From NCBI GenBank assembly GCA_963784135.1, contig CAWAQG010000012.1, positions 62,001 to 126,000 on the forward strand: DNA of 64,000 nt. Direction: 5' to 3'. The DNA is from JADFXI01 sp963784135 (GTDB lineage Bacteria; Nitrospirota; Thermodesulfovibrionia; Thermodesulfovibrionales; Dissulfurispiraceae). The notes under the pieces are model-generated. The model searched no databases, was not told the origin of the DNA, and saw nothing but the letters and a program-made list of their open reading frames with translations. Positions 37,823 through 45,175 of this stretch are shown piece by piece. The position numbers and the translations under genes were made by a program. Each line of letters begins with the position of its first letter. Position 1 is the first letter of the stretch.

Positions 37823-37915
37823 GGGTACGTACCAACCTAATTTGGGCGAAATCGGTTTTCGCCATTGTTGCCTAGGTACGTACCCCTAATATTTGGGCCA
37901 TTCCGATTTGGCCCA
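37823..37915. repeat. TACGTACC direct/inverted repeats and TTTGGGC motifs
   Basis: GGGTACGTACC at 37823-37833 and GGTACGTACCC at 37875-37885 are both self-complementary at the centre and are followed by TAATTTGGGC and TAATATTTGGGCC. Further GATTTGGCCCAT copies lie at 37906 and, beyond the IS630, near 39595. These look like protein-binding sites. The rest of the spacer 37592-37938 has no gene. Confidence 0.5.
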
Positions 37916-38298
37916 TTTCCAGGCAATGATTATGTCTTTTATAACTTGAATTTTTCATAAATCGCTTCTAATCGTGTGGCGATATCCGATTCAGTGATAT
38001 CTGAAATATTTTCCAGCTTAATTTTCATGAGCTGGCGCAACGGTCCGGCTTTATAAAGAAAAATTTTAATCATATCTATCTTTTTAGAATCTAGGAGTGT
38101 TTTTGCGATTTGAAGCTCCATTTTAACCTCAATGCCGAGTTTGTCAAATGAATCGGTTATTTTGAGTACATCTATGTTAAGAGATTTTGCAAGCGCCCAT
38201 GTTTCGCGCAGGGCAACTATATCTGCCTTCCGGCGGCCGGTGGTTTCGCAGAGTTTTTTAAGGGAATATTTCGATCCTCCTACACAAAGATACTGTAC

Positions 38299-39436
38299 TA
38301 GTGTAGTGTCCCATAATTAGCTTTACATAATAGGTCAGGGTATGTTATCCTTTCTACATGAGGACAACAAAGCCTATACCACACACAGAAGAAGAGCGAA
38401 AAAAAGTTGAACGACTTGCCCGTAGTCGAAACACAGCGCAGAAGGTGGTCTTACGGGCAAAGATAGTGCTGAGCAAGATGGAAGGGCTTAAACAGGAAGA
38501 TATAGCTGAACAATTTGATACGTCGCGGGTATCAGTCGGCCTATGGGTAAAAAGGTATCAGGAAGGAGGTTTAGGGGCACTGCTGAAAGACGCTCCTCGT
38601 TCAGGCCGGATTCCAAAGTTGTCAGAAGACAAAGAGAAGGCTATTGTGGAAGCAACGCTTCATACCGTACCCTCTGCCGCTACCCATTGGAGCGTTAGAA
38701 CAATGGCGGACAACCAACAGGTATCACGAATGGCGGTACAGAGGATATGGAAGAAATACAATCTGAAGCCGCATCTGGTGAAGACATTTAAAATAAGCAA
38801 CGATTTGCATTTTGTTGAGAAGGTAAAGGACATTGTGGGGTTATATCTCAATCCGCCGGAAAAAGCTTTAGTGCTCAGCGTAGACGAAAAGAGCCAGATA
38901 CAGGCACTGGATAGAACGCAACCTGGCCTACCGATAAAAAAAGGCCATGCCGGGACGATGACACATGACTATAAGCGACATGGAACGACGACGTTGTTTG
39001 CCGCTTTAAATCTTATTGATGGAACGGTCATCAGTGCATGTATGCAGAAGCATCGCCAGGAAGAGTTTTTAAAATTTCTCAATAAAATAGATCAGGAAAC
39101 ACCGCCGTCTCTCGATCTTCACTTGATCGCAGATAATTATGGAGCGCATAAGACGGCACGAGTACAGAGGTGGTTGAAAAAACACCCTCGGTTTACGATG
39201 CATTTTACTCCAACGTCATCGTCATGGCTGAATATGGTGGAGAGATTTTTTAGTGAATTGACGACAAAGAGAGTGAGGCGCGGGATTTTTACGAGTGTCA
39301 AAGAATTGGAAAAAGCTATCAGAGATTTTATAGAGACACATAATGAGAACCCTAAAATATTTACTTGGACCAAGGACGCAGACACTATTCTTGCCAAAGT
39401 TGCTAAATGTAAAGAACTGTTAGGGACAGGACACTA
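38299..39436 (+). mobile_element. IS630-family insertion sequence
   Basis: Terminal inverted repeats GTGTAGTGTCCCATAA on the left and the reverse complement of GTGTCCTGTCCCTAAC on the right bracket one transposase gene. TA dinucleotides at 38299-38300 and 39435-39436 are the target duplication expected of this family. Excision in thought restores the interrupted gene exactly, which confirms the ends. Confidence 0.88.
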
Positions 39437-39437
39437 G
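38358..39437 (+). CDS. IS630-family transposase
   Basis: 359 residues. It opens with winged HTH domains (E-G-L-K-Q-E-D-I-A-E-Q-F-D-T-S-R). The DDE domain has V-D-E-K-S-Q-I-Q-A-L-D near 176, the second Asp in L-I-A-D-N-Y-G-A-H-K near 260, and S-S-W-L-N-M-V-E-R-F-F near 297 with the final Glu. The stop codon TAG uses the target-site TA plus the first flanking base, so the gene has no stop of its own. Confidence 0.9.
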   Translation: MRTTKPIPHTEEERKKVERLARSRNTAQKVVLRAKIVLSKMEGLKQEDIAEQFDTSRVSVGLWVKRYQEGGLGALLKDAPRSGRIPKLSEDKEKAIVEATLHTVPSAATHWSVRTMADNQQVSRMAVQRIWKKYNLKPHLVKTFKISNDLHFVEKVKDIVGLYLNPPEKALVLSVDEKSQIQALDRTQPGLPIKKGHAGTMTHDYKRHGTTTLFAALNLIDGTVISACMQKHRQEEFLKFLNKIDQETPPSLDLHLIADNYGAHKTARVQRWLKKHPRFTMHFTPTSSSWLNMVERFFSELTTKRVRRGIFTSVKELEKAIRDFIETHNENPKIFTWTKDADTILAKVAKCKELLGTGH

Positions 39438-39700
39438 CAAGTTGCGACTCCATTTATAAGGTTTTGTGTCTTTGTCTTCCATTAAATTACTTTACCAAAC
39501 CCAATTTTCTCCTGCAAGCTTTCTTAATTTTAAGACTGTATAAATAATATTATTTCAAAGGTCAAAGGTGCAAACCGATCTGATTTGGGCCGTTTTGATT
39601 TGGCCCATGTTATTGGGGTATGGCGGATTGGATTCGGAAGCAGGCAGGGAAGAAGAAAATTAATCACAAGCCTTGTGATGTTTTGTAGTGTGACCGGGCG

Positions 39701-40162
39701 TTAAATAAGACCGTATTTAATTTTGAGCTTGTGCAGGATGGTCCTGGCCGATGCAGTGAGTGATTTTATGGCATCCATCTTATCGTCCGGCAACTGACCT
39801 TTAAAAATGCTTATATCGGCGCGTAGGTGTTCTCTTACCACTGACATGTCTTTCTCGTAAATATGTGAGCAATCGAGGTAGGAATCATATTCAAGAAATT
39901 TATTATAGGCGCAATTCAGGGGAAATTGGAGATTTATCAACTCCTGTGAACTGATAACGTTTGGGTTGATCTCGGAGTTAATATAAAGACAGCCGACAGA
40001 GGACGCATTGTTATTGATACCCAAAATTAGAAACATTTTGATTTTTGGCGGACTGGTATCATGTACGTAAAATCGCAGAACAGCCCCGGGCCTGATATTG
40101 CGATCACAGAATTGTTCCTTAGTGTCCTCTGGAAATTTGTCGCCGAGAGGAGGAGGGGTCAT
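39701..40162 (-). CDS. Putative PanT-type toxin, partner of the Panacea protein
   Basis: 153 residues. Residues 22-100 are beta-rich, reading R-P-G-A-V-L-R-F-Y-V then K-M-F-L-I-L-G-I, a pattern like the PemK/MazF or related RNA-cleaving barrels; the last third is helical. The start overlaps the upstream Panacea gene by 4 bp (ATGA), so it is its obligate partner. Toxins of PanAT pairs are very diverse, so position is the main argument. Confidence 0.6.
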   Translation of the reverse strand: MTPPPLGDKFPEDTKEQFCDRNIRPGAVLRFYVHDTSPPKIKMFLILGINNNASSVGCLYINSEINPNVISSQELINLQFPLNCAYNKFLEYDSYLDCSHIYEKDMSVVREHLRADISIFKGQLPDDKMDAIKSLTASARTILHKLKIKYGLI

Positions 40163-40722
40163 TTAGATTTGGCAAGAAACAGTTCGTTATCCGATACAAG
40201 TTTAATATAAGAAAGCATGTTCTCATCTGCTCCTGCAACTTTAGCCATTTCCCGAAAAGATATCTTGTCATCTTTCGCAGCTTTGTTATAAGCATCGTCG
40301 TGAGATTTTTCGACGAGTTTCTCGAAGGTGAGATCACGGTTTTCGAAAAGCGATTCATTAATGCATTCCAGATCGGTTTCAGAAAAATCATTAATATCCG
40401 CTTCTTTTTTTGGCGTTATAAAATGCTCCTCAACATCAAAAAACCGGGCGAATCCTTTTACATCATCAAATATCGAATCGCCTCGCGCTGACTTGGTCAT
40501 GTCGTAGATGGCCGAAGGAACCGGTCCGTAGTTCATAGCTATATAGTAATCGCCAATAACAGGCCTGCCATATTTAGCGAGATGTTTCTGATCGGCAAAA
40601 TAAAGAATTTTGAAAACCTTATGAAGGTCCGGCTTAACTTTGGGATTATGTTCCAGAAGTTCTCGTGTTACGTATAGGACAGCTGATATAGCCTTCGCTT
40701 CGTCTACTTTGAAGTGGATCAT
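40159..40722 (-). CDS. Panacea-domain (DUF4065/SocA-like) antitoxin
   Basis: 187 residues from the ATG at 40722, chosen because GGAGGG lies 7 nt before it. The domain begins K-V-F-K-I-L-Y-F-A-D-Q-K-H-L-A-K-Y-G-R near 30-50 and continues I-G-D-Y-Y-I-A-M-N-Y-G-P-V-P-S, the hallmark of DUF4065. Panacea proteins neutralise many unrelated toxins and also occur as SocA/GepA adaptors. Together with the next gene it makes a PanAT toxin-antitoxin unit inside the integrated element. Confidence 0.85.
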   Translation of the reverse strand: MIHFKVDEAKAISAVLYVTRELLEHNPKVKPDLHKVFKILYFADQKHLAKYGRPVIGDYYIAMNYGPVPSAIYDMTKSARGDSIFDDVKGFARFFDVEEHFITPKKEADINDFSETDLECINESLFENRDLTFEKLVEKSHDDAYNKAAKDDKISFREMAKVAGADENMLSYIKLVSDNELFLAKSK

Positions 40723-40818
40723 AATCAACCCTCCGGAACTGATAATTAATTTTAGCATATTATCGGGATTTTAAATTGAAAGTGCAACTGCTAATGGATA
40801 TCTCATCCTGCTTTCGGG

Positions 40819-42180
40819 TTATCGTTTCCTTGCTGTGTATCCGACGACTGTACGACTGGCTTTGGAGCCGAGAGCAGTACGGACACTTCTCAGGTCATTG
40901 AGATCGCCAGCTATTGAGGAATAGAAAGCCTGGTTCGAAGCCAGACGGATTGCCTGAGTAACAGCAATGGTGGCAAGGAACACGCTGACGAAAGGAACGG
41001 CTACGCTTTGACTAGCCAGTTCGGCCATTCCGCAGCTGTCAATTTTTTTATTTTTTTCTATTTCGCGATATGCTGGCAAGCTTAGCACTTCTTTCATATT
41101 TTGTTCGGTTGCATCCTCCACCCCTAAGAAGTGCGCTGCAGGGTCATGTGATTGATCAAACACATTAAGACGGAACCTGCGGTAATCGCGTACTGTCGCA
41201 CCAAGGCCACCATCGATTATATAGTCAAAGCCCGGCAGAGCGAGTAATCGCCGTGCTGAAATTTTATCTAAGCCAGCCATCGCTATGTTAGGCTCGCGAT
41301 CTGTTCTTTTGAGGTGCTCATCGAGTCGCCTGTCAATGCGACGTACGCCAAACTTACAACCCTCTGCCCACTCTTCAGCAAGACGTGTTTTTAGAACACC
41401 GTACCTTTCCCGCCTCACAAGAATCGATGTCCCCCAGTTCTCCTCTGCGATAACATCGTCGTCTTGAAAGAATAATGTGAGGGACGTAGGGTCTGAATAT
41501 GTCAATATTGAAAGCGCCCACAGATAGGCTTGGCCCAAATTTCCAAGACCCACCAGCCAAAGCGCATTTGGCAGATAAAACTCGTCGGGACCGCTATTTT
41601 TTAACCATTGTACCCGTTCATCTGGTGACCATAATGATAATCCCTGTAATATCCTTCCAGCAAGCGGGTCACCCTGTTCAGCAGAGAATGCATGGCCGAC
41701 AGCAAGAGCCCCTGCGGCAGCGCCTGAAAGTGCGCAGTCAGAGCGAGCTATGTCACAGTTGCCTTGTTCTCCTGGCATAATTCCAGCACTCCAGCCGTTC
41801 CATATTGCTCGGACTGACCAATCGGTATTGCCGTGTTCCCCTGACCCGATAATGATTGTTCGACTTGGCTGTGCCCTCAGTTTTCTGGCGGCACCGAGCA
41901 TTAGGGCTGCCTCACCCAGCGTATTGGCGGGCAAGGGTAAGGGCAGAATTAGAGGATTATCAACAGCTCCTGAAAGTGTGACGCCCCCCAAAAAACATCG
42001 AGAAGCAGTAACAACTGCCGTCAAAGCCGCAGCCTGGCCGGCGGATGTATCTGCTGATTCATCACCTATTCGTATCCCTAATCGTGAACTCTTCAATTTC
42101 TGTTCAGCTTCTTTGAAGCTGTAACAGCCAGAATTGACCAATGCAGCGCGAATGCGTGATGTTTCAGAGTTAATTTTCAT
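40819..42180 (-). CDS. E1-like (ThiF-type) activating protein of a ubiquitin-like system
   Basis: 453 residues from the ATG at 42180, which overlaps the upstream stop (ATGA); an ATG four codons earlier is possible. An N-terminal alpha/beta domain of about 200 residues precedes a ThiF Rossmann domain: L-V-G-L-G-N-L-G near 210-217, acidic D-D-D near 240, N in E-E-N-W-G, and K264 in L-K-T-R. A late Cys (C383 in D-S-C-G-M-A) is a candidate active-site residue. E1 proteins adenylate the C-terminus of a Ubl. It is the last gene of the operon, matching BilD by position. Confidence 0.82.
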   Translation of the reverse strand: MKINSETSRIRAALVNSGCYSFKEAEQKLKSSRLGIRIGDESADTSAGQAAALTAVVTASRCFLGGVTLSGAVDNPLILPLPLPANTLGEAALMLGAARKLRAQPSRTIIIGSGEHGNTDWSVRAIWNGWSAGIMPGEQGNCDIARSDCALSGAAAGALAVGHAFSAEQGDPLAGRILQGLSLWSPDERVQWLKNSGPDEFYLPNALWLVGLGNLGQAYLWALSILTYSDPTSLTLFFQDDDVIAEENWGTSILVRRERYGVLKTRLAEEWAEGCKFGVRRIDRRLDEHLKRTDREPNIAMAGLDKISARRLLALPGFDYIIDGGLGATVRDYRRFRLNVFDQSHDPAAHFLGVEDATEQNMKEVLSLPAYREIEKNKKIDSCGMAELASQSVAVPFVSVFLATIAVTQAIRLASNQAFYSSIAGDLNDLRSVRTALGSKASRTVVGYTARKR

Positions 42181-42698
42181 TGTGGCCACCATCCGATATG
42201 AAATAATCTGCTACCATGCCGACTATGATTCCGCCATTTACGCGATCCAAGATACTCATATATTCCTATATCCGGTGGCGCGACCTTACCAGCCGCATAG
42301 TTTGGTATGATAATTGCGAAATGGCCGACTTCTGCAATCATGGGGTTGCATTGGTCACTCGAGCTTTGTCCGTAGCCACCAGGATGTACATGCACGTCAG
42401 CTACGACAGTTAATCCCGCATCATGACACCTTTGCCAAACTTTTCCGAAAAGGCGTCCGTCAAACATTACTATTCCAGTGCGAAAACAATTAGGGTCTAT
42501 ATCGTCATAGAAAAGGAACTGTCCTATCCTATGGGTTCGAGCCTTTTCATGTCCCAAAAGGAAAGCGCCGCTTTCCCGACGACCGCCGGCACGGCGACGA
42601 AGTTCATTGATCCCAGCGCGCCAAATCTTGGGCTTACATACCAGCTTAGGCGGCTGGCCGAGTGCTGCGCGAAAGAGAGTTGGAATTAAGAAGCCCAT
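42177..42698 (-). CDS. JAMM/MPN metalloprotease (deubiquitinase-like)
   Basis: 173 residues. The JAMM zinc site is complete: Glu42 in R-E-S-G-A-F-L-L-G-H, then H103-V-H105-P and S...D115 in G-Q-S-S-S-D. In related bacterial systems it trims the Ubl or cuts conjugates. The start chosen is the ATG at 42698, which has GGAGGAT 6 nt upstream and overlaps the E2-like gene by 53 bp; a longer reading to 42785 is less likely. By position it matches BilC. Confidence 0.85.
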   Translation of the reverse strand: MGFLIPTLFRAALGQPPKLVCKPKIWRAGINELRRRAGGRRESGAFLLGHEKARTHRIGQFLFYDDIDPNCFRTGIVMFDGRLFGKVWQRCHDAGLTVVADVHVHPGGYGQSSSDQCNPMIAEVGHFAIIIPNYAAGKVAPPDIGIYEYLGSRKWRNHSRHGSRLFHIGWWPQ

Positions 42699-43122
42699 GC
42701 AGATCCTCCAGAATAAATGTAATGTCTCGTTTAGAATGCCAAACCAAGTCCGGATACTTTCGGGCCCAGTCGTTATGAGCGCCACTGTGCCTTTCCCATG
42801 GGCGGTAAACTGTATGTTTATCCCAGTCCCCGAAGGCCTTGGTTACTCGTAGAGGCCCTTTAGGGCGCTGAGCCGCAGGCAACATCTGATTTGTATTAAT
42901 ATCCCAAATAAAAACTTCCGGGGCGTCCCCCGGATACCCGCTTAACTCGAAATGGAAAACATATTCATTCGCTGTGCCCTCAGGTTCAGTCGCCGCTATT
43001 GCGATCATCAAAATCGGAAATTCGAGCAAGATAATGCGCCATAATCCGCGAACCACACCTGCCTGGAACCTCGATGCTGAAAGGTCCGCTTTTATGGCTG
43101 TTACGGCTGGATTATCGATCAC
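42646..43122 (-). CDS. E2-like (UBC/RWD-fold) protein without a cysteine
   Basis: 158 residues from a GTG start at 43122, which overlaps the Ubl stop by 11 bp. The E2-like core is seen in Y-V-F-H-F-E-L-S-G-Y-P-G-D-A-P-E-V then P-K-G-P-L-R-V near 84-92 and T-V-Y-R-P-W-E-R near 102. The whole protein has no cysteine at all, so it cannot form the usual E2 thioester. It may be a binding scaffold like RWD domains, or use a different chemistry. By position it matches BilB. Confidence 0.75.
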   Translation of the reverse strand: MIDNPAVTAIKADLSASRFQAGVVRGLWRIILLEFPILMIAIAATEPEGTANEYVFHFELSGYPGDAPEVFIWDINTNQMLPAAQRPKGPLRVTKAFGDWDKHTVYRPWERHSGAHNDWARKYPDLVWHSKRDITFILEDLHGLLNSNSLSRSTRPAA

Positions 43123-43621
43123 TATTTTTCTCTCCGTTCGGTACAACACCCCGAATAAGATCAAGACTGAGTTCGTGATGCGGGTGTCGCACATATCGCC
43201 CTATATGCGCCTGTTTGGGTAGTTCCTTAGTTTCCCCATGTAATGAGAGTTCCATTTCCGGCGCAATCGCAGGATCAATGTTAAACCCTTGGGGACTTAC
43301 TGCCCAGTCTAAAACCACCTGGATCCTGGTTGATGGGGAAAAAGCCTCAGTCTTTATCTTGTTTTGGTAATGGACCGAGACGTTGACCCTTCGTGCACGA
43401 TGCACGTGGTGGATAGTATGAGCAGCCTGATCCTCTTTAATTATGAGGTCAAGGTCCAAAGGCTCATCACTGTCTTCCACGAATAGTAGTGCTTCATCGA
43501 TCCCTATTCCTGTCTTCGTGGCAATTATGCGAACGACCTCTCGCCCCGTGCTGCCTTCCGGTATAACCATGACCTCCACATCGGAGAGTCCCTCGCCGTC
43601 AATAATTATTTTTGTTTCCAT
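43112..43621 (-). CDS. Tandem ubiquitin-like protein (BilA-like)
   Basis: 169 residues made of two beta-grasp-like halves (about 1-78 and 79-158). The first has G-S-T-G-R-E-V-V-R-I-I and D-E-P-L-D-L-D; the second has S-T-R-I-Q-V-V-L-D-W-A-V. The C-terminus is P-N-G-E-K-N-S-D-R and lacks the terminal Gly-Gly of conjugated Ubls. AGGAGGT lies 9 nt before the ATG. It heads an operon of four overlapping genes (Ubl, E2-like, JAMM, E1), the same order as bilABCD anti-phage systems. Confidence 0.8.
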   Translation of the reverse strand: METKIIIDGEGLSDVEVMVIPEGSTGREVVRIIATKTGIGIDEALLFVEDSDEPLDLDLIIKEDQAAHTIHHVHRARRVNVSVHYQNKIKTEAFSPSTRIQVVLDWAVSPQGFNIDPAIAPEMELSLHGETKELPKQAHIGRYVRHPHHELSLDLIRGVVPNGEKNSDR

Positions 43622-43733
43622 AAGTGTGCTACCTCCTTAGAAATAAAATCTGCTGTCTAACTTCACCAAATGAGTTAATGTGCCGCCAAGCGGCATGTTT
43701 CATCAATGAGACTGTTCTATGGCTTCGCCATTC

Positions 43734-43833
43734 TATCCTTTTAGTGGTGAAATAATATCCTGTTATGGTAAGATAAATTATAGGGAAGGCAAATGTCAAC
43801 AAAAAAAGGATAATAATATCCTAAATAAGGATG
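43734..43833. promoter_or_regulatory. TATCCT operator array between the Ubl operon and the XRE regulator
   Basis: TATCCT occurs at 43734-43739, 43756-43761 and 43817-43822, and its complement AGGATA at 43807-43812, with AGGATG at 43828. AGGATA-ATAA-TATCCT at 43807-43822 is a perfect dyad. The first two sites are 22 bp apart, two helical turns. A TTGACA on the minus strand (43799-43794) lies among them. The site array sits between divergent transcripts, so the XRE protein is the likely binder. Confidence 0.6.
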
Positions 43834-43846
43834 ATTGGAGGGAGAT

Positions 43847-44227
43847 ATGAGTCTGTTTGCCTATGTAGGTCAACGGATAAAAGAATTGCGAACATCGTTC
43901 GGAGATGGCAAGGGTATTTCACAAGATGCCCTTGCAAGATCATTGGGAATTGCGCCAAATACTGTATCACGATGGGAAACCGCGACATATAATCCCAGTA
44001 TCGAGGATCTTGATAAATTAGCTCGTTTTTTTGGAACTTCGATTCTCGACTTCTTCCCATCTGAGAACGTACCGGCTGACGAAAAGATGACGGCGCTCCT
44101 GCGTACTGCAAAGCAGCTTGCTCCGGCGGATCTTGAAGAATTGCAAAAATATGCTGAATATCGTAGAGCACGTCACCTTATTAAACAGGGGAAACGTCCC
44201 AGTCCAGGACGCAAGCGAAAAGTGTAA
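43847..44227 (+). CDS. XRE-family transcriptional regulator
   Basis: 126 residues from the ATG at 43847, with GGAGGGAG just upstream. The HTH is G-I-S-Q-D-A-L-A-R-S-L-G-I-A-P-N-T-V-S-R-W-E at residues 24-45. A helical tail and a basic end follow. Its stop overlaps the next gene's start (TAATG), an ImmA/IrrE-type peptidase. Such pairs act as repressor and cleaving anti-repressor that respond to damage or phage signals. It probably controls both its own operon and the divergent Ubl operon through the TATCCT sites. Confidence 0.85.
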   Translation: MSLFAYVGQRIKELRTSFGDGKGISQDALARSLGIAPNTVSRWETATYNPSIEDLDKLARFFGTSILDFFPSENVPADEKMTALLRTAKQLAPADLEELQKYAEYRRARHLIKQGKRPSPGRKRKV

Positions 44228-44850
44228 TGAGTCGGTATCAGTATTATGAGAAGATGAAGGTATTAGCCCGTGAGATAAGGCATGCTCACGGGCTTACTTC
44301 GCCTCGAGTTCGTTTATCCGATATGAGACATATCTATAGTGTTTATCAGATAAAGATTGATTTGTGGCCTCAGAAACTCAAAAATTTACGAGGAGCTTAT
44401 TTTAATGATGAGACAGGCATTTCTGTGATGGTTGCACAAAACCTGCCGGAAGAACCCAAGATTTTCACTCTTTGCCATGAACTTAAGCATCATCTTGTGG
44501 ACAGCGATATCCGGGTTTCTTACTGTGATCAGTCTAACGAATCTGAACAAAGAGAAATTGGAGCTGAGGTTTTTGCTGCTGAGCTTATTTTCCCCGAAGT
44601 TGATTTTGTGAACTGTATGGATCAAATGGGTATAGAATTGGCAAAATGCACGCCAGAAATGTTAGTCCGTCTTAAGCATGATACTCAAACAACTATGAGC
44701 TATACTGCTTTGGCGAAACGTGCGGAGTTTTTGCGGTATGCCGCATGTGGCGCACTATCGAAAATTCGCTGGAAAAAACTTGAAGAAAGTATTTATGGAG
44801 AGCCCGTTTACAAACGAATACAAAGATATCGTAGCCTAAAGAATAGATAA
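44227..44850 (+). CDS. ImmA/IrrE-family metallopeptidase
   Basis: 207 residues. The zinc-peptidase motif H84-E-L-K-H88 lies in F-T-L-C-H-E-L-K-H-H-L. A third ligand is likely in E-V-F-A-A-E-L-I-F-P near residue 118, a typical ImmA/IrrE downstream motif. Proteins of this family cleave or bind a partner XRE repressor and so switch on genes. It overlaps the XRE gene by one base. The region 44851-45175 after it holds only promoter-like sequence. Confidence 0.85.
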   Translation: MSRYQYYEKMKVLAREIRHAHGLTSPRVRLSDMRHIYSVYQIKIDLWPQKLKNLRGAYFNDETGISVMVAQNLPEEPKIFTLCHELKHHLVDSDIRVSYCDQSNESEQREIGAEVFAAELIFPEVDFVNCMDQMGIELAKCTPEMLVRLKHDTQTTMSYTALAKRAEFLRYAACGALSKIRWKKLEESIYGEPVYKRIQRYRSLKNR

Positions 44851-44993
44851 CTTTCGGGATTCCTGATACAACAATGGCTGATAATGGATAAGACCAGAAA
44901 AAAAGCGAGGGAACTAAGACGCCGGTGCGAATAAAAAAACCTATCGATTGGATCCCCGTTCAAAGCCGATTTAGGGTCAAAATCATGTGGTGG

Positions 44994-45022
44994 TTGACAT
45001 GTTACGTATAGCGAGTTATACC
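44994..45022 (+). promoter_or_regulatory. Sigma70-like promoter before tcmP
   Basis: TTGACA (44994-44999), a 17-bp gap and TATACC (45017-45022). A second TATAAT-like box lies near 45091. A tiny reading of 11 codons (ATG 45140, TAG 45175) stands just before the tcmP GTG and could couple translation, but it may be chance. Confidence 0.5.
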
Positions 45023-45175
45023 AGGTCTCGACTTATTCTGAGCATGTCGCTTTCCCTATTTTCCTTATTCAAAATGTTTGTACCATAGTATAATAATTTG
45101 TTATGATTGGGAAATTCTACACGAAAATAAAGGACTATTTATGCTGGAAAGAATTTTAATGGAAGAGGCGGTGTA

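Larger units (their letters stand above)
37939..39482 (-). pseudogene. Unknown gene split by an IS630 element
   Basis: The reading starts at ATG 39482 (M-E-D-K-D-T-K-P-Y-K-W), stops being coding at the IS630 edge, and resumes on the other side as V-Q-Y-L-C-V-G-G-S-K-Y-S-L-K-K-L-C. Removing the IS and one TA copy gives an uninterrupted protein of about 135 residues ending E-K-F-K-L at 37939. The segment S-L-K-K-L-C-E-T-T-G-R-R-K-A-D is likely a helix-turn-helix. No family was recognised. In its present state it makes only fragments. Confidence 0.72.

Noticed and set aside
45140..45175. An 11-codon leader peptide before tcmP
   Set aside because: Too short to support; no attenuator structure is visible.
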